A stretch of DNA of 64,000 nucleotides from an uncultured Sulfuricurvum sp. (GTDB lineage Bacteria > Campylobacterota > Campylobacteria > Campylobacterales > Sulfurimonadaceae), in contig NZ_CALDDG010000030.1 of assembly GCF_937936435.1 (NCBI RefSeq), positions 14,006 through 78,005 on the forward strand, written 5' to 3'. The first letter of the stretch is position 1; the number at the start of each line of letters is the position of its first letter. The notes beneath the pieces are model-generated. The model made no database searches, was not told the origin of the DNA, and worked only from the letters and a program-made list of their open reading frames with translations. Positions 33,901 to 42,597 of the stretch are shown piece after piece. The translations under genes and the position numbers were made by a program.

Positions 33901-34822
33901 TAATCTTTAATTTGAGATTATTAAGATTTGCTTTGTGCTTCTGAATATTTTTACGAATATTTTTACACAATTCAGCATCAAATGTTATTCCATCTTCAGC
34001 ATGTTTAAAATATTTTCTAATCACTTTTCCTTCTGCATCTCTATCCTCTTCTAGTTTTGCATGGGCAAACTTATTTCTAATTTTAATAATTTCATCTTGA
34101 TACTCACTAGAAAAATCTTTTTCATTTAATTCATTTAAAATCCATGCAAGTGTCTTTATTTTGTAATCAGCACTGAATACAAAATTATCTTTCATTAGCT
34201 CTTTAAAACCATTGTCTTTAGTTTTCCAATCCCCATCTACATACTTAAGCTTATCAGAAAATAGTTGACTTATTTGTTCTAAAATTTCTACTTTTAAATC
34301 TCTAGTTTTTTCTATTTCATACTTTTTAATAAACTGTTGAATCATTGTGAGTTTTTGATTATCCATATCACTTGTTTCATTCATAATCATCCCACGCATA
34401 ACGACTATATCATGAAATTTTTGTAATGTAAGATCAATCAGTTTTTTAATTTTTTCCACAACAGCATTTTCATGTGTTGTACCAGAAGAAGAAGTTTCCA
34501 AAAAAGAGATTCGATCTAATTTTATTATATCTTGCAAATCAGCTCTAGCCGTGTAAAACAAAATTTCTGCAAAAATTTTGCTTTCATTTCTAATTTTTGC
34601 AACAACTTTATCGCCATTCATTTCACCCATATGATAATCCGTTAAGATTAAATCATAAGAATCATCAAGTTGAGAAAAGAAGTCTGTAGCAGTATTGGTG
34701 GTATGTACAATGGCTTCAAAGCCTTCATTTTCCAAGTATGTTCTGATTTCATCAACATACTCATCGTCAATAAAAGAATCAATTTGATCATCAAGCCATA
34801 GGATTTTGTATTCAATTTGCAT
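33893..34822 (-). CDS. Receiver domain fused to HEPN-like putative RNase domain
   Basis: A 309-residue protein. Residues 5-130 form a receiver domain: acidic pair D11-D12 in LWLDDQID, likely phospho-acceptor D62 in LILTDYHMGEMNG, switch Thr91 in LFYTARA. The Lys normally found after strand 5 is not evident (SFLETSSSG), so the receiver is atypical. A linker of helices leads to a C-terminal helical domain with IRNKFAHAKLEED: R249 and H254 fit the RX4H catalytic motif of HEPN RNases. It overlaps the kinase-like gene by 11 bases upstream. Inference: phosphorylation by the partner kinase switches an RNA-cutting effector. Confidence 0.82.
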   Translation of the reverse strand: MQIEYKILWLDDQIDSFIDDEYVDEIRTYLENEGFEAIVHTTNTATDFFSQLDDSYDLILTDYHMGEMNGDKVVAKIRNESKIFAEILFYTARADLQDIIKLDRISFLETSSSGTTHENAVVEKIKKLIDLTLQKFHDIVVMRGMIMNETSDMDNQKLTMIQQFIKKYEIEKTRDLKVEILEQISQLFSDKLKYVDGDWKTKDNGFKELMKDNFVFSADYKIKTLAWILNELNEKDFSSEYQDEIIKIRNKFAHAKLEEDRDAEGKVIRKYFKHAEDGITFDAELCKNIRKNIQKHKANLNNLKLKINE

Positions 34823-37127
34823 TTTTTACCCTAATTATAAAGATCGTGCCCTTACCAACTTCAGAATCGACATCTATAGTTCCCTTCATTCGTTTTACGG
34901 TTGATAATATATTGAAAAGCCCTATTCCTGATCCATCAGTAGTTGTATAACCTAATTCAAAGATATGACCAATGTTTTCTTTCAAGATACCCTTACCATT
35001 ATCCTCTATATGTAGCACCAATTCACCAGCATCAATATTACACTTAAATACAATTTTTTTTGCCCCGGCTTTGTCTGCATTTTGAATTAAATTATCAATT
35101 AGAGTTGTGATTTCAAGCGGTCGAATAGTCATATTATACTTATCAGCCGTAGACCCTATATTTAAAATTTCAATATCAGAATCGATAATTTTTTTATCGG
35201 ATAGATATAACTCATTGATATACTCTCTAATAAAACTAATTATATCCACTGGAACATCTGTAGCTGTTAGGTTAAAATTGGCTTTGGTTACAAATTTTGA
35301 TATTGACGCTATTTTTTCAGCTTCATGCAGGATAACACTAATATATTTTTTTTGCTTCTCTGTCAATGTATTTATATCGAAAGATTTGGTGAAGAGATTT
35401 ACATTCCGAATAATCCGGCTTGAAGAGTGATCTATTTGATGTTGCAACCCAAGAATTTGTTCTTTTTCCATCCCAATTATTGAGCTTTGGAATATATTTC
35501 TTTTCATTTGTTGTTCTAATGCTTGTGAAACAACAACGACTTTTTCTTTTTCTGAATTTAGAGCTTCTTTTACTAGTTTGTTTTCCTGAAAAAGTACCGT
35601 ATTTTTTTCTTCTACTTCATAAAGAATTTTTTCTAATTCATTTTTTTGTTGCGATAATCCATTCATTTGATTTTTAATCTTATCTATCTCATCTAATAAT
35701 TCGGCGTTATTAGATTTTCGTGCTATATCAATCAAATTCTTTACAATAGGATCAGTCAGATCATTTTTTTCTTGCAGGATATTTAAGAAATCGCTTGCAA
35801 ACTCAAATATTTTAACATCTGGAGCATCTGCGAGTTTTTTTATTAAATGAATAATTTTGGATTTGCTTTCTAAAGTATTAAGTACAGTTAAATTTTCTGA
35901 TTCATTATCACGATCTCTGATGATCCCATCTAATTCCCACTGTATTCCAACAACATACTTTTCTAATCTTTTAAGAACTTTTTCCCAAAAAAACTCTTCT
36001 AATTCCAAATAACCTTCTGTTGCAATTAATCCACTATCTCTACTACTTTTTTCTTTAAATTGGTTAGAATATTCATTGATGTTAATACTACCAATAATAT
36101 TCCTTGTTGCAAAATATCGACTATGCCCTTGTTGGTGCCTTGTATTAATACCAAAGCTATCATCATTTTCTTCTCCATAAGGATACACTCTAAAACCATT
36201 ATTGAACAGTAGAACATGTCCAAAACGGAGTGGTGCTACACCCATTACTGAAGAAAAATTATGTTTAGCTTTTTGATTTAAATATAGCAATGTTGCAGAA
36301 GAATTTTTCAGATGCTTATAGTGACTCTTTTCTCCAATTTTATAAATTAATGTGCCCCTATCAGACAAACTAGTAATAATATAACCTTCTTTAATCGCTA
36401 CATCGATTCTTGTTGTTTTCATTGTTAATACTTTTATTATTTCATTAACAACTGGAACCGGAAACATAGAATCTATTGATTTAATATAAATTTGAAAATT
36501 ATTCGATACAGTATTTACTTCAAAGGGGTTAATAAGTTTACCTAGTGAACGCTTCAGTAGTTGTATTTGTTTATCACCCCATTTTGTATGTAACTGAGAA
36601 ATCTCAAGTATTACGCCCTGTTGTAGATCATATGGAACTGTTTTCGGTGAGCTATATTCTACTTGTATATTTATGAAATCATTTTGTGCATCTTGTTCAA
36701 AATCATCCCAATCAACATTTAATTGGTGAAAATCTGAAGAAGATACTTTTCTTGAAATTAATTTCAATTTTGAACCAAGTCTATCACAAGAAAATCTACC
36801 AATCCCCTTAGCTCCAGCAAAACCTCTTTTTAGATTAATTTTATCTCGATAGTCTTGGTATCTAGTATCTTCTTTTAACTCTTTATCTTCGGTATTGTCT
36901 TTTTTAGCAGAATAAGCCACAAACAGCCATTTATTCTCTATGTCATTAAGATCCATACCTTTACCGTTATCTTGGATAATAATTTTATCTTTTTCAAACG
37001 TTATATCGACTCGTGTAGCATGTGCATCATAAGCATTTTTAACCAATTCAAAAATAGCTACTTCATCGTTAATAATTAAATCTTTTCCAATAATGTTTTT
37101 TAATTCTGAACTGATCCTAAATTCCAT
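34812..37127 (-). CDS. Protein with two GHKL ATPase modules: Hsp90/MutL-like N-terminus and histidine-kinase-like C-terminus
   Basis: A 771-residue soluble protein. Residues 1-200 are an HATPase_c_3-type module: FELVKNAYDAHATRV (N box), IQDNGKGMDL (G1) and FAGAKGIGRFSCDRLG (G2). A middle region to about 470 includes FGHVLLFNNGFRVYPYGEE, as in MORC/Hsp90-like transducers. A coiled coil covers 470-550. The end is kinase-like: GLQHQIDHSSSRI near 560-572 (candidate phospho-His), LIDNLIQNADKAGA (N box), IEDNGKGIL (G1) and TDGSGIGLFNILS (G2). No membrane segments. It shares TAATG with the methyltransferase stop and overlaps the receiver-HEPN gene, so the three are coupled. Confidence 0.88.
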   Translation of the reverse strand: MEFRISSELKNIIGKDLIINDEVAIFELVKNAYDAHATRVDITFEKDKIIIQDNGKGMDLNDIENKWLFVAYSAKKDNTEDKELKEDTRYQDYRDKINLKRGFAGAKGIGRFSCDRLGSKLKLISRKVSSSDFHQLNVDWDDFEQDAQNDFINIQVEYSSPKTVPYDLQQGVILEISQLHTKWGDKQIQLLKRSLGKLINPFEVNTVSNNFQIYIKSIDSMFPVPVVNEIIKVLTMKTTRIDVAIKEGYIITSLSDRGTLIYKIGEKSHYKHLKNSSATLLYLNQKAKHNFSSVMGVAPLRFGHVLLFNNGFRVYPYGEENDDSFGINTRHQQGHSRYFATRNIIGSININEYSNQFKEKSSRDSGLIATEGYLELEEFFWEKVLKRLEKYVVGIQWELDGIIRDRDNESENLTVLNTLESKSKIIHLIKKLADAPDVKIFEFASDFLNILQEKNDLTDPIVKNLIDIARKSNNAELLDEIDKIKNQMNGLSQQKNELEKILYEVEEKNTVLFQENKLVKEALNSEKEKVVVVSQALEQQMKRNIFQSSIIGMEKEQILGLQHQIDHSSSRIIRNVNLFTKSFDINTLTEKQKKYISVILHEAEKIASISKFVTKANFNLTATDVPVDIISFIREYINELYLSDKKIIDSDIEILNIGSTADKYNMTIRPLEITTLIDNLIQNADKAGAKKIVFKCNIDAGELVLHIEDNGKGILKENIGHIFELGYTTTDGSGIGLFNILSTVKRMKGTIDVDSEVGKGTIFIIRVKNAN

Positions 37128-38338
37128 TAAATCATATCCTTGAGTACAAGTCCGGCTTGCTCACCAAAAAGCGGAGGAATGGCATTACCTATCTGCGTAT
37201 ATCGTGGAACTTCTACTCTTCGCCGCAAACCACCTGTCGTATATTTACCTTTAAACTCATAACTATCTGGAAAAGATTGTATTCGTGCATATTCTCGAAC
37301 TGTTAAGATTCTTGGTTCACTGTAATGTATATAGTCATCGGGGTGAGTCGTAAGAGTTGGCGTACAAGATTTTTCACACAGTGGAACTACTGTATGTTTC
37401 TTTAGCCCAAACATTTTGTTGAGTTCATCTGAAAACGATTTATTTGGTTTACCATGCTTAATTACATAATTAAACCGTTGAACAATATCCTCTTTATGAT
37501 TTGCAAAACGATGACTGTCAACAACTGTACTTGATGACTTAACACCTTTTCTCATAAGCTTTTGATAGTTGCTATTTGCCTCTGAATACACACCTGCTTT
37601 GAAATTCTTGCTATCAGGTGAATCAACACTGCCGTTTGATTGTAAGATATCGGAAATCGCATCACTTAACGATGTCTTATCATCAAGCTTTTTACTTTTA
37701 AAGAACTTGGCTCTGTTCTGTACGATTGAATCAAAAAAGAAATCAGATTTTCCTTTCTTCGTCCCGACTAAGATATAACGCTGTCTTTTTTGAGGAACTC
37801 CGTATTCAGAAAAATCGATAATCTGACCTTTTACATCATAACCCAATTCTTCTAGTTTTTTAACAACATAGACAGAATACGCTTCGCCGCGTTTATTGTC
37901 TTTTTTAAATCCAATCGTAAAACCTTTTACATTTTCAAAAAACAAGATTTCGGGTTCGACAAATTTGACAAATTGGATATAAGAATCGATTAGTTTATTG
38001 CGTTCATCATCTTCACGTCTTCGCCCTGCCATAGAAAAACCTTGGCAAGGTGGGCCACCTGCGATTAAAGATATTTTACCTCTCAATGATTCAAGTTCTT
38101 TCGAATATGTAGCAATGATTGCATTAATATCATGATTGGTTTTAGGTAACCAGTCAGGCCAATCAAAATTATTCTTTTTATCTATTAAATTGTATTTGAG
38201 AGTTGAAAAGGCATCAGCACTTTTTTCGATAGCAAATGTACCTTGCCATCCTGCATTATGCAAGCCTAATGCAAGGCCGCCACAGCCTGAAAATATGTCA
38301 ATATATTTTAAATTTAGCGACGATGATTTTTCACCCAT
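37127..38338 (-). CDS. DNA (cytosine-5) methyltransferase
   Basis: A 403-residue C5 methyltransferase with motif I DIFSGCGGLALGLHNAG (AdoMet), motif IV AGGPPCQGFSMAGRR (catalytic Cys), motif VI FFENVKGF, motif VIII PQKRQRYILVG, a target-recognition region at about 225-330, and motifs IX-X ending in RYTQIGNAIPPLFGEQAG. All catalytic blocks are intact, so it should methylate DNA at a sequence that cannot be read from the gene. No restriction endonuclease lies beside it; instead the two-ATPase protein follows with a TAATG overlap. The gene is AT-rich and probably acquired. Confidence 0.95.
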   Translation of the reverse strand: MGEKSSSLNLKYIDIFSGCGGLALGLHNAGWQGTFAIEKSADAFSTLKYNLIDKKNNFDWPDWLPKTNHDINAIIATYSKELESLRGKISLIAGGPPCQGFSMAGRRREDDERNKLIDSYIQFVKFVEPEILFFENVKGFTIGFKKDNKRGEAYSVYVVKKLEELGYDVKGQIIDFSEYGVPQKRQRYILVGTKKGKSDFFFDSIVQNRAKFFKSKKLDDKTSLSDAISDILQSNGSVDSPDSKNFKAGVYSEANSNYQKLMRKGVKSSSTVVDSHRFANHKEDIVQRFNYVIKHGKPNKSFSDELNKMFGLKKHTVVPLCEKSCTPTLTTHPDDYIHYSEPRILTVREYARIQSFPDSYEFKGKYTTGGLRRRVEVPRYTQIGNAIPPLFGEQAGLVLKDMI

Positions 38339-38387
38339 AAGAACCCATTTATCTTTTTCGATTAATTTAAGTTTATTTTATCTAAAA

Positions 38388-38393
38388 ATTATA
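38388..38393 (-). promoter_or_regulatory. -10 box of the methyltransferase operon
   Basis: On the minus strand a perfect TATAAT lies 49 bases before the methyltransferase ATG, in a very AT-rich 111-base gap between rmuC and the island. No clear -35 box. It is the best candidate start for the whole four-gene transcript. Confidence 0.4.
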
Positions 38394-38449
38394 GTTTTAA
38401 CTCACAATTAAAATAATTTTTATAGGTTTAAAACAACAATAAATGTTAT

Positions 38450-39766
38450 TTATAGTATCTCTTCATCTTCTTCGGCATCGGTTAGTGAAGTTGGAAGCAA
38501 TTTCTTCGGTTTTAATCCGAGTTTCCGCATTGCTTCAACTCGACGGATAAGACTTCCTTTGCCTGATAGTTTAGTCATTGCACTCTCATAGCTTTTTTGG
38601 GTTCGTCCGATCTGATCACCGATTTTTTCCATGTCATCTACGAATCCTACCAATTTATCGTACAGCGCTTCGGCCGATTCCGCAATCGCTTTCGCATTGC
38701 GCTCCTGATACTCGCTTCGCCAGATATGTTCAATGGTGCGGAGCGTGACAAGAAGGGTTGAGGGAGAGACGACGACGATGTTTTGTTCATACGCCGTTTT
38801 GAAGAAGGTATTATCCTGTTCCAAGGCCAGAAGAAAAGCCCCTTCAATCGGCATAAAGAGCAAGACGAAATCGAGAGTACGTACTCCGCTAAGCTGTTCA
38901 TACCGTTTCCCGCTCAGCCCTTTGATATGCGCGTGGATCGAGAGTAGATGCTGTTTTAGCGCTTGAGAGCGTTCTTCGTCGTTTTCCGCGCGGACAAACG
39001 CATCATACGCAACCAATGAGACTTTCGAATCGATAATAATGTCTTTGTTCTGCGGAAGATGGACGATGACATCGGGACGAAACTTTTTCCCCTCTTCGTC
39101 ACTGAGGGTGCTTTGCACTTCGTACTCATGCCCTTCACGAAGCCCCGACTCTTCCAAAATCCGTTCAAGAACGATCTCCCCCCAGTTACCCTGGGTTTTA
39201 TTCTCTCCCTTAAGAGCTTGGGTGAGATTGATTGCATCTTGGCTGAGCCGTTCGTTGAGGGTTTTGAGGCGGAGGATTTCGTCTTTGATGCTTTGGCGCT
39301 CTTTGGCATCATGGATAAACTGCTCTTTACTCTGTGTCGCAAACTGTGCGATCTGTTCGCGGAAAGGTTTAAGAAGGAGGTCCAGTCCTTTGGTATGGGC
39401 TTCGTCAAACGTTTTTGCTTTTTGCTCGAAGATCTGCGCGGCGAGCTGTTCGAACTGCACTTTCATCTGGGCTTTAGCTTCGTCGAGGAGGCGGATTTTC
39501 TCTTCAAAAGAACGGGAGGATTCTTCATGACGCGTATGCAAAATCGCGTAATCGCGTTCAAGCGCATGGTAATCACGGTTAAGAACCTCATGTTTCGTTT
39601 GGATTTCCATCCGTGCCGTATATTCTTGGGAAACAGCATTTTGAAGCTGCTCATTTTGAGATTGGAGATAAAGAAGATTTTGGCGCGAACGCATCAGCGC
39701 CCACCCCGTAATTACGGTACTTAAGAGTGCCGCGATAAAGAGAATCGGATAAAGCATGGCTGTCAA
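38450..39766 (-). CDS. rmuC: DNA recombination protein RmuC
   Basis: RmuC limits DNA inversions and has a nuclease-like fold. The 438-residue protein has an N-terminal membrane helix (residues 4-24), a long coiled coil (about 30-170) and the RmuC domain with KTQGNWGEIVLERILEESGL, FRPDVIVHLPQNKDIIIDSKVSL and MPIEGAFLLALEQD. The tail is acidic (DAEEDEEIL). It marks the backbone edge on this side of the AT-rich island; its 3' end faces the island. No duplication of its 3' end was seen inside the island. Confidence 0.95.
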   Translation of the reverse strand: MTAMLYPILFIAALLSTVITGWALMRSRQNLLYLQSQNEQLQNAVSQEYTARMEIQTKHEVLNRDYHALERDYAILHTRHEESSRSFEEKIRLLDEAKAQMKVQFEQLAAQIFEQKAKTFDEAHTKGLDLLLKPFREQIAQFATQSKEQFIHDAKERQSIKDEILRLKTLNERLSQDAINLTQALKGENKTQGNWGEIVLERILEESGLREGHEYEVQSTLSDEEGKKFRPDVIVHLPQNKDIIIDSKVSLVAYDAFVRAENDEERSQALKQHLLSIHAHIKGLSGKRYEQLSGVRTLDFVLLFMPIEGAFLLALEQDNTFFKTAYEQNIVVVSPSTLLVTLRTIEHIWRSEYQERNAKAIAESAEALYDKLVGFVDDMEKIGDQIGRTQKSYESAMTKLSGKGSLIRRVEAMRKLGLKPKKLLPTSLTDAEEDEEIL

Positions 39767-39823
39767 CTTTTTAAGCCATTATAACAATTTAGCCTTAGCT
39801 GTCGAAATAGATGACAGATTGCC

Positions 39824-40741
39824 CTATTTTTTCTCACCGAGTATATTTCCCAAATATCCCAGCGATCCGACTGCTCCGGCAAGACTTTGCTGCCAATCCG
39901 CAGGCATAAAGACCACCTTGGAATTGTCCGCTTCGCTCAGTTTTTTCACACTGTCGATATAGCGCTGCGCCAACAAATAGTGAGGAGCCGCTTCCCCGCT
40001 TACGAGCCCTTGAGCTATCATCACCATCGCTTTGCGATCCCCCTCTGCCAACTCTACTTTTGCCTGAGCTTCCAATTTTGCCGCTTCCAATCGCCCTTGC
40101 GCCTCCAAAATCACCGACTCTTTCAAACCTTCCGCCTGTGCGATAGCCGCCCTCTTCTGCCCGTCAGCGATCAAAATCGCCGCTTCACGTTCACGGTCGG
40201 CCGCCGCTTGGCGTTCCATCGCTTCTTGAAGGTTTTGGCTCGGACGGATATCCTGCACTTCCAAATTTCCGAGCGTCAATCCCCATCCGCTCAGCGAATC
40301 GCGGATTTTCCCGGCTACCTGGGCTTTGATCTGATCGCGTTGCGAGAGCGATTCGTTCAATGTCATCCCCCCGATTACGGCGCGGAGTGTCGTCGTCGTC
40401 ATGTTGGCGACCGCACTTTCGAAATTACTGATCGAATACGATGCTTTTCCCGGATCGGTGACCCTGTAAAATACGACCGCACTGATAATGACGACGGCAT
40501 TGTCTTTCGTGATGACTTCCTGCTCTCTGGTTTGCTGTATCAACTCTTTGGTCACAATTTTATACGCGACGATGTCTACAATCGGTATCAGCAGATGAAG
40601 TCCCGGCAATAGAGTCTTGTGATACTTTCCGAGCCGTTCGACTACCCATTCTTCCCCCTGCGGAACGATCCGAACCATTTGCGAGAGGGTATATACCACC
40701 GCGGCGACTAAAACTAAAGAAAAAACGATACTTACATCCAT
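39824..40741 (-). CDS. SPFH/stomatin-family membrane protein (QmcA-like)
   Basis: A 305-residue protein with an N-terminal membrane anchor (residues 4-22) and an SPFH domain (VPQGEEWVVERLGKYHKTL, then GLHLLIPIVD) followed by a Glu/Ala-rich coiled coil (ERQAAADREREAAILIADGQKRAAI). This is the QmcA/slipin pattern; members form large ring-like scaffolds in membranes. It is encoded 2 bases after the NfeD-family gene, the usual partner. A short C-terminal part ends in LGNILGEKK. Confidence 0.93.
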   Translation of the reverse strand: MDVSIVFSLVLVAAVVYTLSQMVRIVPQGEEWVVERLGKYHKTLLPGLHLLIPIVDIVAYKIVTKELIQQTREQEVITKDNAVVIISAVVFYRVTDPGKASYSISNFESAVANMTTTTLRAVIGGMTLNESLSQRDQIKAQVAGKIRDSLSGWGLTLGNLEVQDIRPSQNLQEAMERQAAADREREAAILIADGQKRAAIAQAEGLKESVILEAQGRLEAAKLEAQAKVELAEGDRKAMVMIAQGLVSGEAAPHYLLAQRYIDSVKKLSEADNSKVVFMPADWQQSLAGAVGSLGYLGNILGEKK

Positions 40742-40743
40742 AT

Positions 40744-41190
40744 TTATCCCTCTAATGTAGTTTTTTCGACGACAACCGTGTTGCCGTTGAGTTTGACGAC
40801 GCGAACTTCCGTTTGGATATCGATATCACCTTCTTCGGTGATTGCCGGCCATCGGCGCGTCCCTACGATCGGTTCGTATAACTCTATCTCGCCCTCACGA
40901 TGGGGTGATAGGGGAGTTATCGCCACCCCCAAAATCCCTACGAATTCGTTATGGGTCCCTACCGTATCGCGTTCATCGTCCCCAACTCCCCGTTTTTTAA
41001 AGACAACGGCACCGATAATCATAAAAACTGCCGCAATGACCAACTGCCAAAACAGCGATTCCGGAAGCCAAAATGCGACCAATGCCGCCGATATGAAGCC
41101 GACTCCCGCGAATAACGCAAAAAATGTCGGAAGCATCATTTCGATGACAAACGCGAGTACTCCGAGTATCAGCCAAATATAATACGACAT
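40744..41190 (-). CDS. NfeD family membrane protein
   Basis: A 148-residue NfeD protein of the short type without the serine-protease domain. Three or four hydrophobic segments lie in residues 3-75 (YYIWLILGVLAFVIEMML and onward), then an OB-fold domain (VGILGVAITPLSPHREGEIEL through KLNGNTVVVEK). These proteins partner stomatin-like proteins, here encoded just downstream. I use the ATG at 41190 with AAGGA upstream; the frame is open 20 more codons. Confidence 0.9.
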   Translation of the reverse strand: MSYYIWLILGVLAFVIEMMLPTFFALFAGVGFISAALVAFWLPESLFWQLVIAAVFMIIGAVVFKKRGVGDDERDTVGTHNEFVGILGVAITPLSPHREGEIELYEPIVGTRRWPAITEEGDIDIQTEVRVVKLNGNTVVVEKTTLEG

Positions 41191-41297
41191 GGCGATCCTT
41201 TTGTGTTTCAACAAGAGTACATTGATCCCCCTTATGCTCTCCTGATACATAAATTTTCATCAGAATAAACCAAGAGTATCTACACTATTATTGCGCC

Positions 41298-41696
41298 ATG
41301 AAATTATCTGCAAATGCCCCCTGCCCGTGTCATAGCGGTGAAAAATACAAACGGTGCTGTTTCCCCTATCATAAAGGGATGCTCCCTTCCGATGTTCTTA
41401 AACTGATGCGCTCGCGTTATTGCGCCTATGCGTTGGATCTGCCCCACTATATTATTGCGACGACCCATCGTGCGAATATCGATTATACGGAAGAGACCGC
41501 TGCGTGGAAAGAAAGCATTCGGGAATTTAGTCTGAACACCCGATTTTCGGGATTGAAGATCATAGAATTTGTCGATGGAGAAAGCGTTGCTTACGTCACA
41601 TTCGAAGCGATACTCAACGACACTCCGTTTCGGGAGAAAAGCCGTTTTCTCAAAGAGAACGGCAAATGGTTATACGAAAGCGGCGAGTTTCAATAA
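41298..41696 (+). CDS. ychJ: YchJ family protein with SEC-C zinc motif
   Basis: A 132-residue protein. The N-terminal APCPCHSGEKYKRCC is a SEC-C zinc-binding motif, followed by the YchJ middle domain (LMRSRYCAYALDLPHYIIATTH, then VTFEAIL and SRFLKENGKWLY). The function of the UPF0225 family is unknown. The second SEC-C motif seen at the C-terminus of some relatives is absent. Divergent from the NfeD gene and convergent with 41699, leaving 2 bases between stops. Confidence 0.9.
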   Translation: MKLSANAPCPCHSGEKYKRCCFPYHKGMLPSDVLKLMRSRYCAYALDLPHYIIATTHRANIDYTEETAAWKESIREFSLNTRFSGLKIIEFVDGESVAYVTFEAILNDTPFREKSRFLKENGKWLYESGEFQ

Positions 41697-41698
41697 TA

Positions 41699-42502
41699 TT
41701 ATTTAAACGGATCGCCGTTAATCACGAGACGAAATCCGATATCGTTCGCAACCAGATCGGGGCGCGAATAGCCGCGAAACGAACTGCGCAAACACAAATA
41801 GCCGGTTTTATAGCTTCCGCCGCGGCGCACCTTGAACGATTCCCCTTCCGCTCCGCCGATACGCGGGCTCCCATCGCTCGGGGCTCCGTTATAGTTGGCA
41901 AAAAAGTCGTCTTCGCACCACTCCCAGACATTACCGAGCAATCCGTAGATTCCCAGACGGTTCGGAGACTTACTGTCTACGACCGCCGTTTTTCCGTTGG
42001 AGCTGTATTCATAAATGGCATATTCGTCCAACAACGCTTCCGAATCGCCGAAAGTAAATCGGGTATTCCCCCCCGCTTTAGCGACGTATTCCCATTGCGC
42101 CTCAGTCGGTAACGCATAAAATCGGGTTTTCCCTTCGTAGCGGTTGAGCAGTTCGACATAGGCTTTGGCATCAAACCAGCTCACCTGTTCGACCGGATGA
42201 CGACGGGAACTCTCTTCTTCGACCTTATCGTTTTTAAAATACGAAGGGTTGAGACGTGTCAGTTTAAAATACTGTTCTTGGGTGACCGGATATTTTGAAA
42301 TCCAAAATCCTCCCACTTTCACCGTATGAACAGGGGCTTCGACGTCACCCCCTTCGTTATACTGCGGATTGCGTCCCATCGAAAACTCTCCGCCGTCGAT
42401 GTAGAGAAATTCCATCCCGATCGAATTGGTAAAATCTCGGGGAGCCTCCTCGACAATAGCGACAGGAGTCTCTTCGGTTTTCTTTTTAAAAAAATCGAGC
42501 AA
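41699..42502 (-). CDS. Formylglycine-generating-enzyme-family protein (FGE-sulfatase domain), probably not a canonical FGE
   Basis: The protein is about 267 residues. The domain begins FLYIDGGEFSMGRNPQYNEGG and runs through PVTQEQYFKLT, PVEQVSWFDAKAYVELLNR, YALPTEAQWEYVAKAG, GNVWEWCEDDFF and NDIGFRLV. Genuine FGEs have two active-site Cys in the GGS-W region; here the segment is RRGGSYKTGYLCLRSSFRG with only one Cys, so catalysis of sulfatase maturation is doubtful. Start: a TTG at 42502 has AAAGGG ahead and gives MLDFFKKK; the frame also opens from a TTG at 42544. No sulfatase is nearby. Confidence 0.82.
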   Translation of the reverse strand: MLDFFKKKTEETPVAIVEEAPRDFTNSIGMEFLYIDGGEFSMGRNPQYNEGGDVEAPVHTVKVGGFWISKYPVTQEQYFKLTRLNPSYFKNDKVEEESSRRHPVEQVSWFDAKAYVELLNRYEGKTRFYALPTEAQWEYVAKAGGNTRFTFGDSEALLDEYAIYEYSSNGKTAVVDSKSPNRLGIYGLLGNVWEWCEDDFFANYNGAPSDGSPRIGGAEGESFKVRRGGSYKTGYLCLRSSFRGYSRPDLVANDIGFRLVINGDPFK

Positions 42503-42597
42503 ACTAACCCTTTGAAAACATGTTTGATAATCTTCTGGCGACAATATAGCAAAAAGTGTTCACAACTTTCATATTTGAAAGCAAAAAAAAGAAATTC

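Noticed and set aside
37127..38338. A type II restriction-modification system
   Set aside because: The methyltransferase is complete, but no neighbouring protein looks like a restriction endonuclease; the coupled genes are ATPase, receiver-HEPN and phosphatase.
31928..38449. Insertion at pssA or rmuC with a duplicated 3' end, as for phoD and the HEPN/MNT pair
   Set aside because: I compared the ends of pssA and rmuC with the opposite borders of the island and found only a short AT-rich resemblance (TTTATA-type), which is not convincing.
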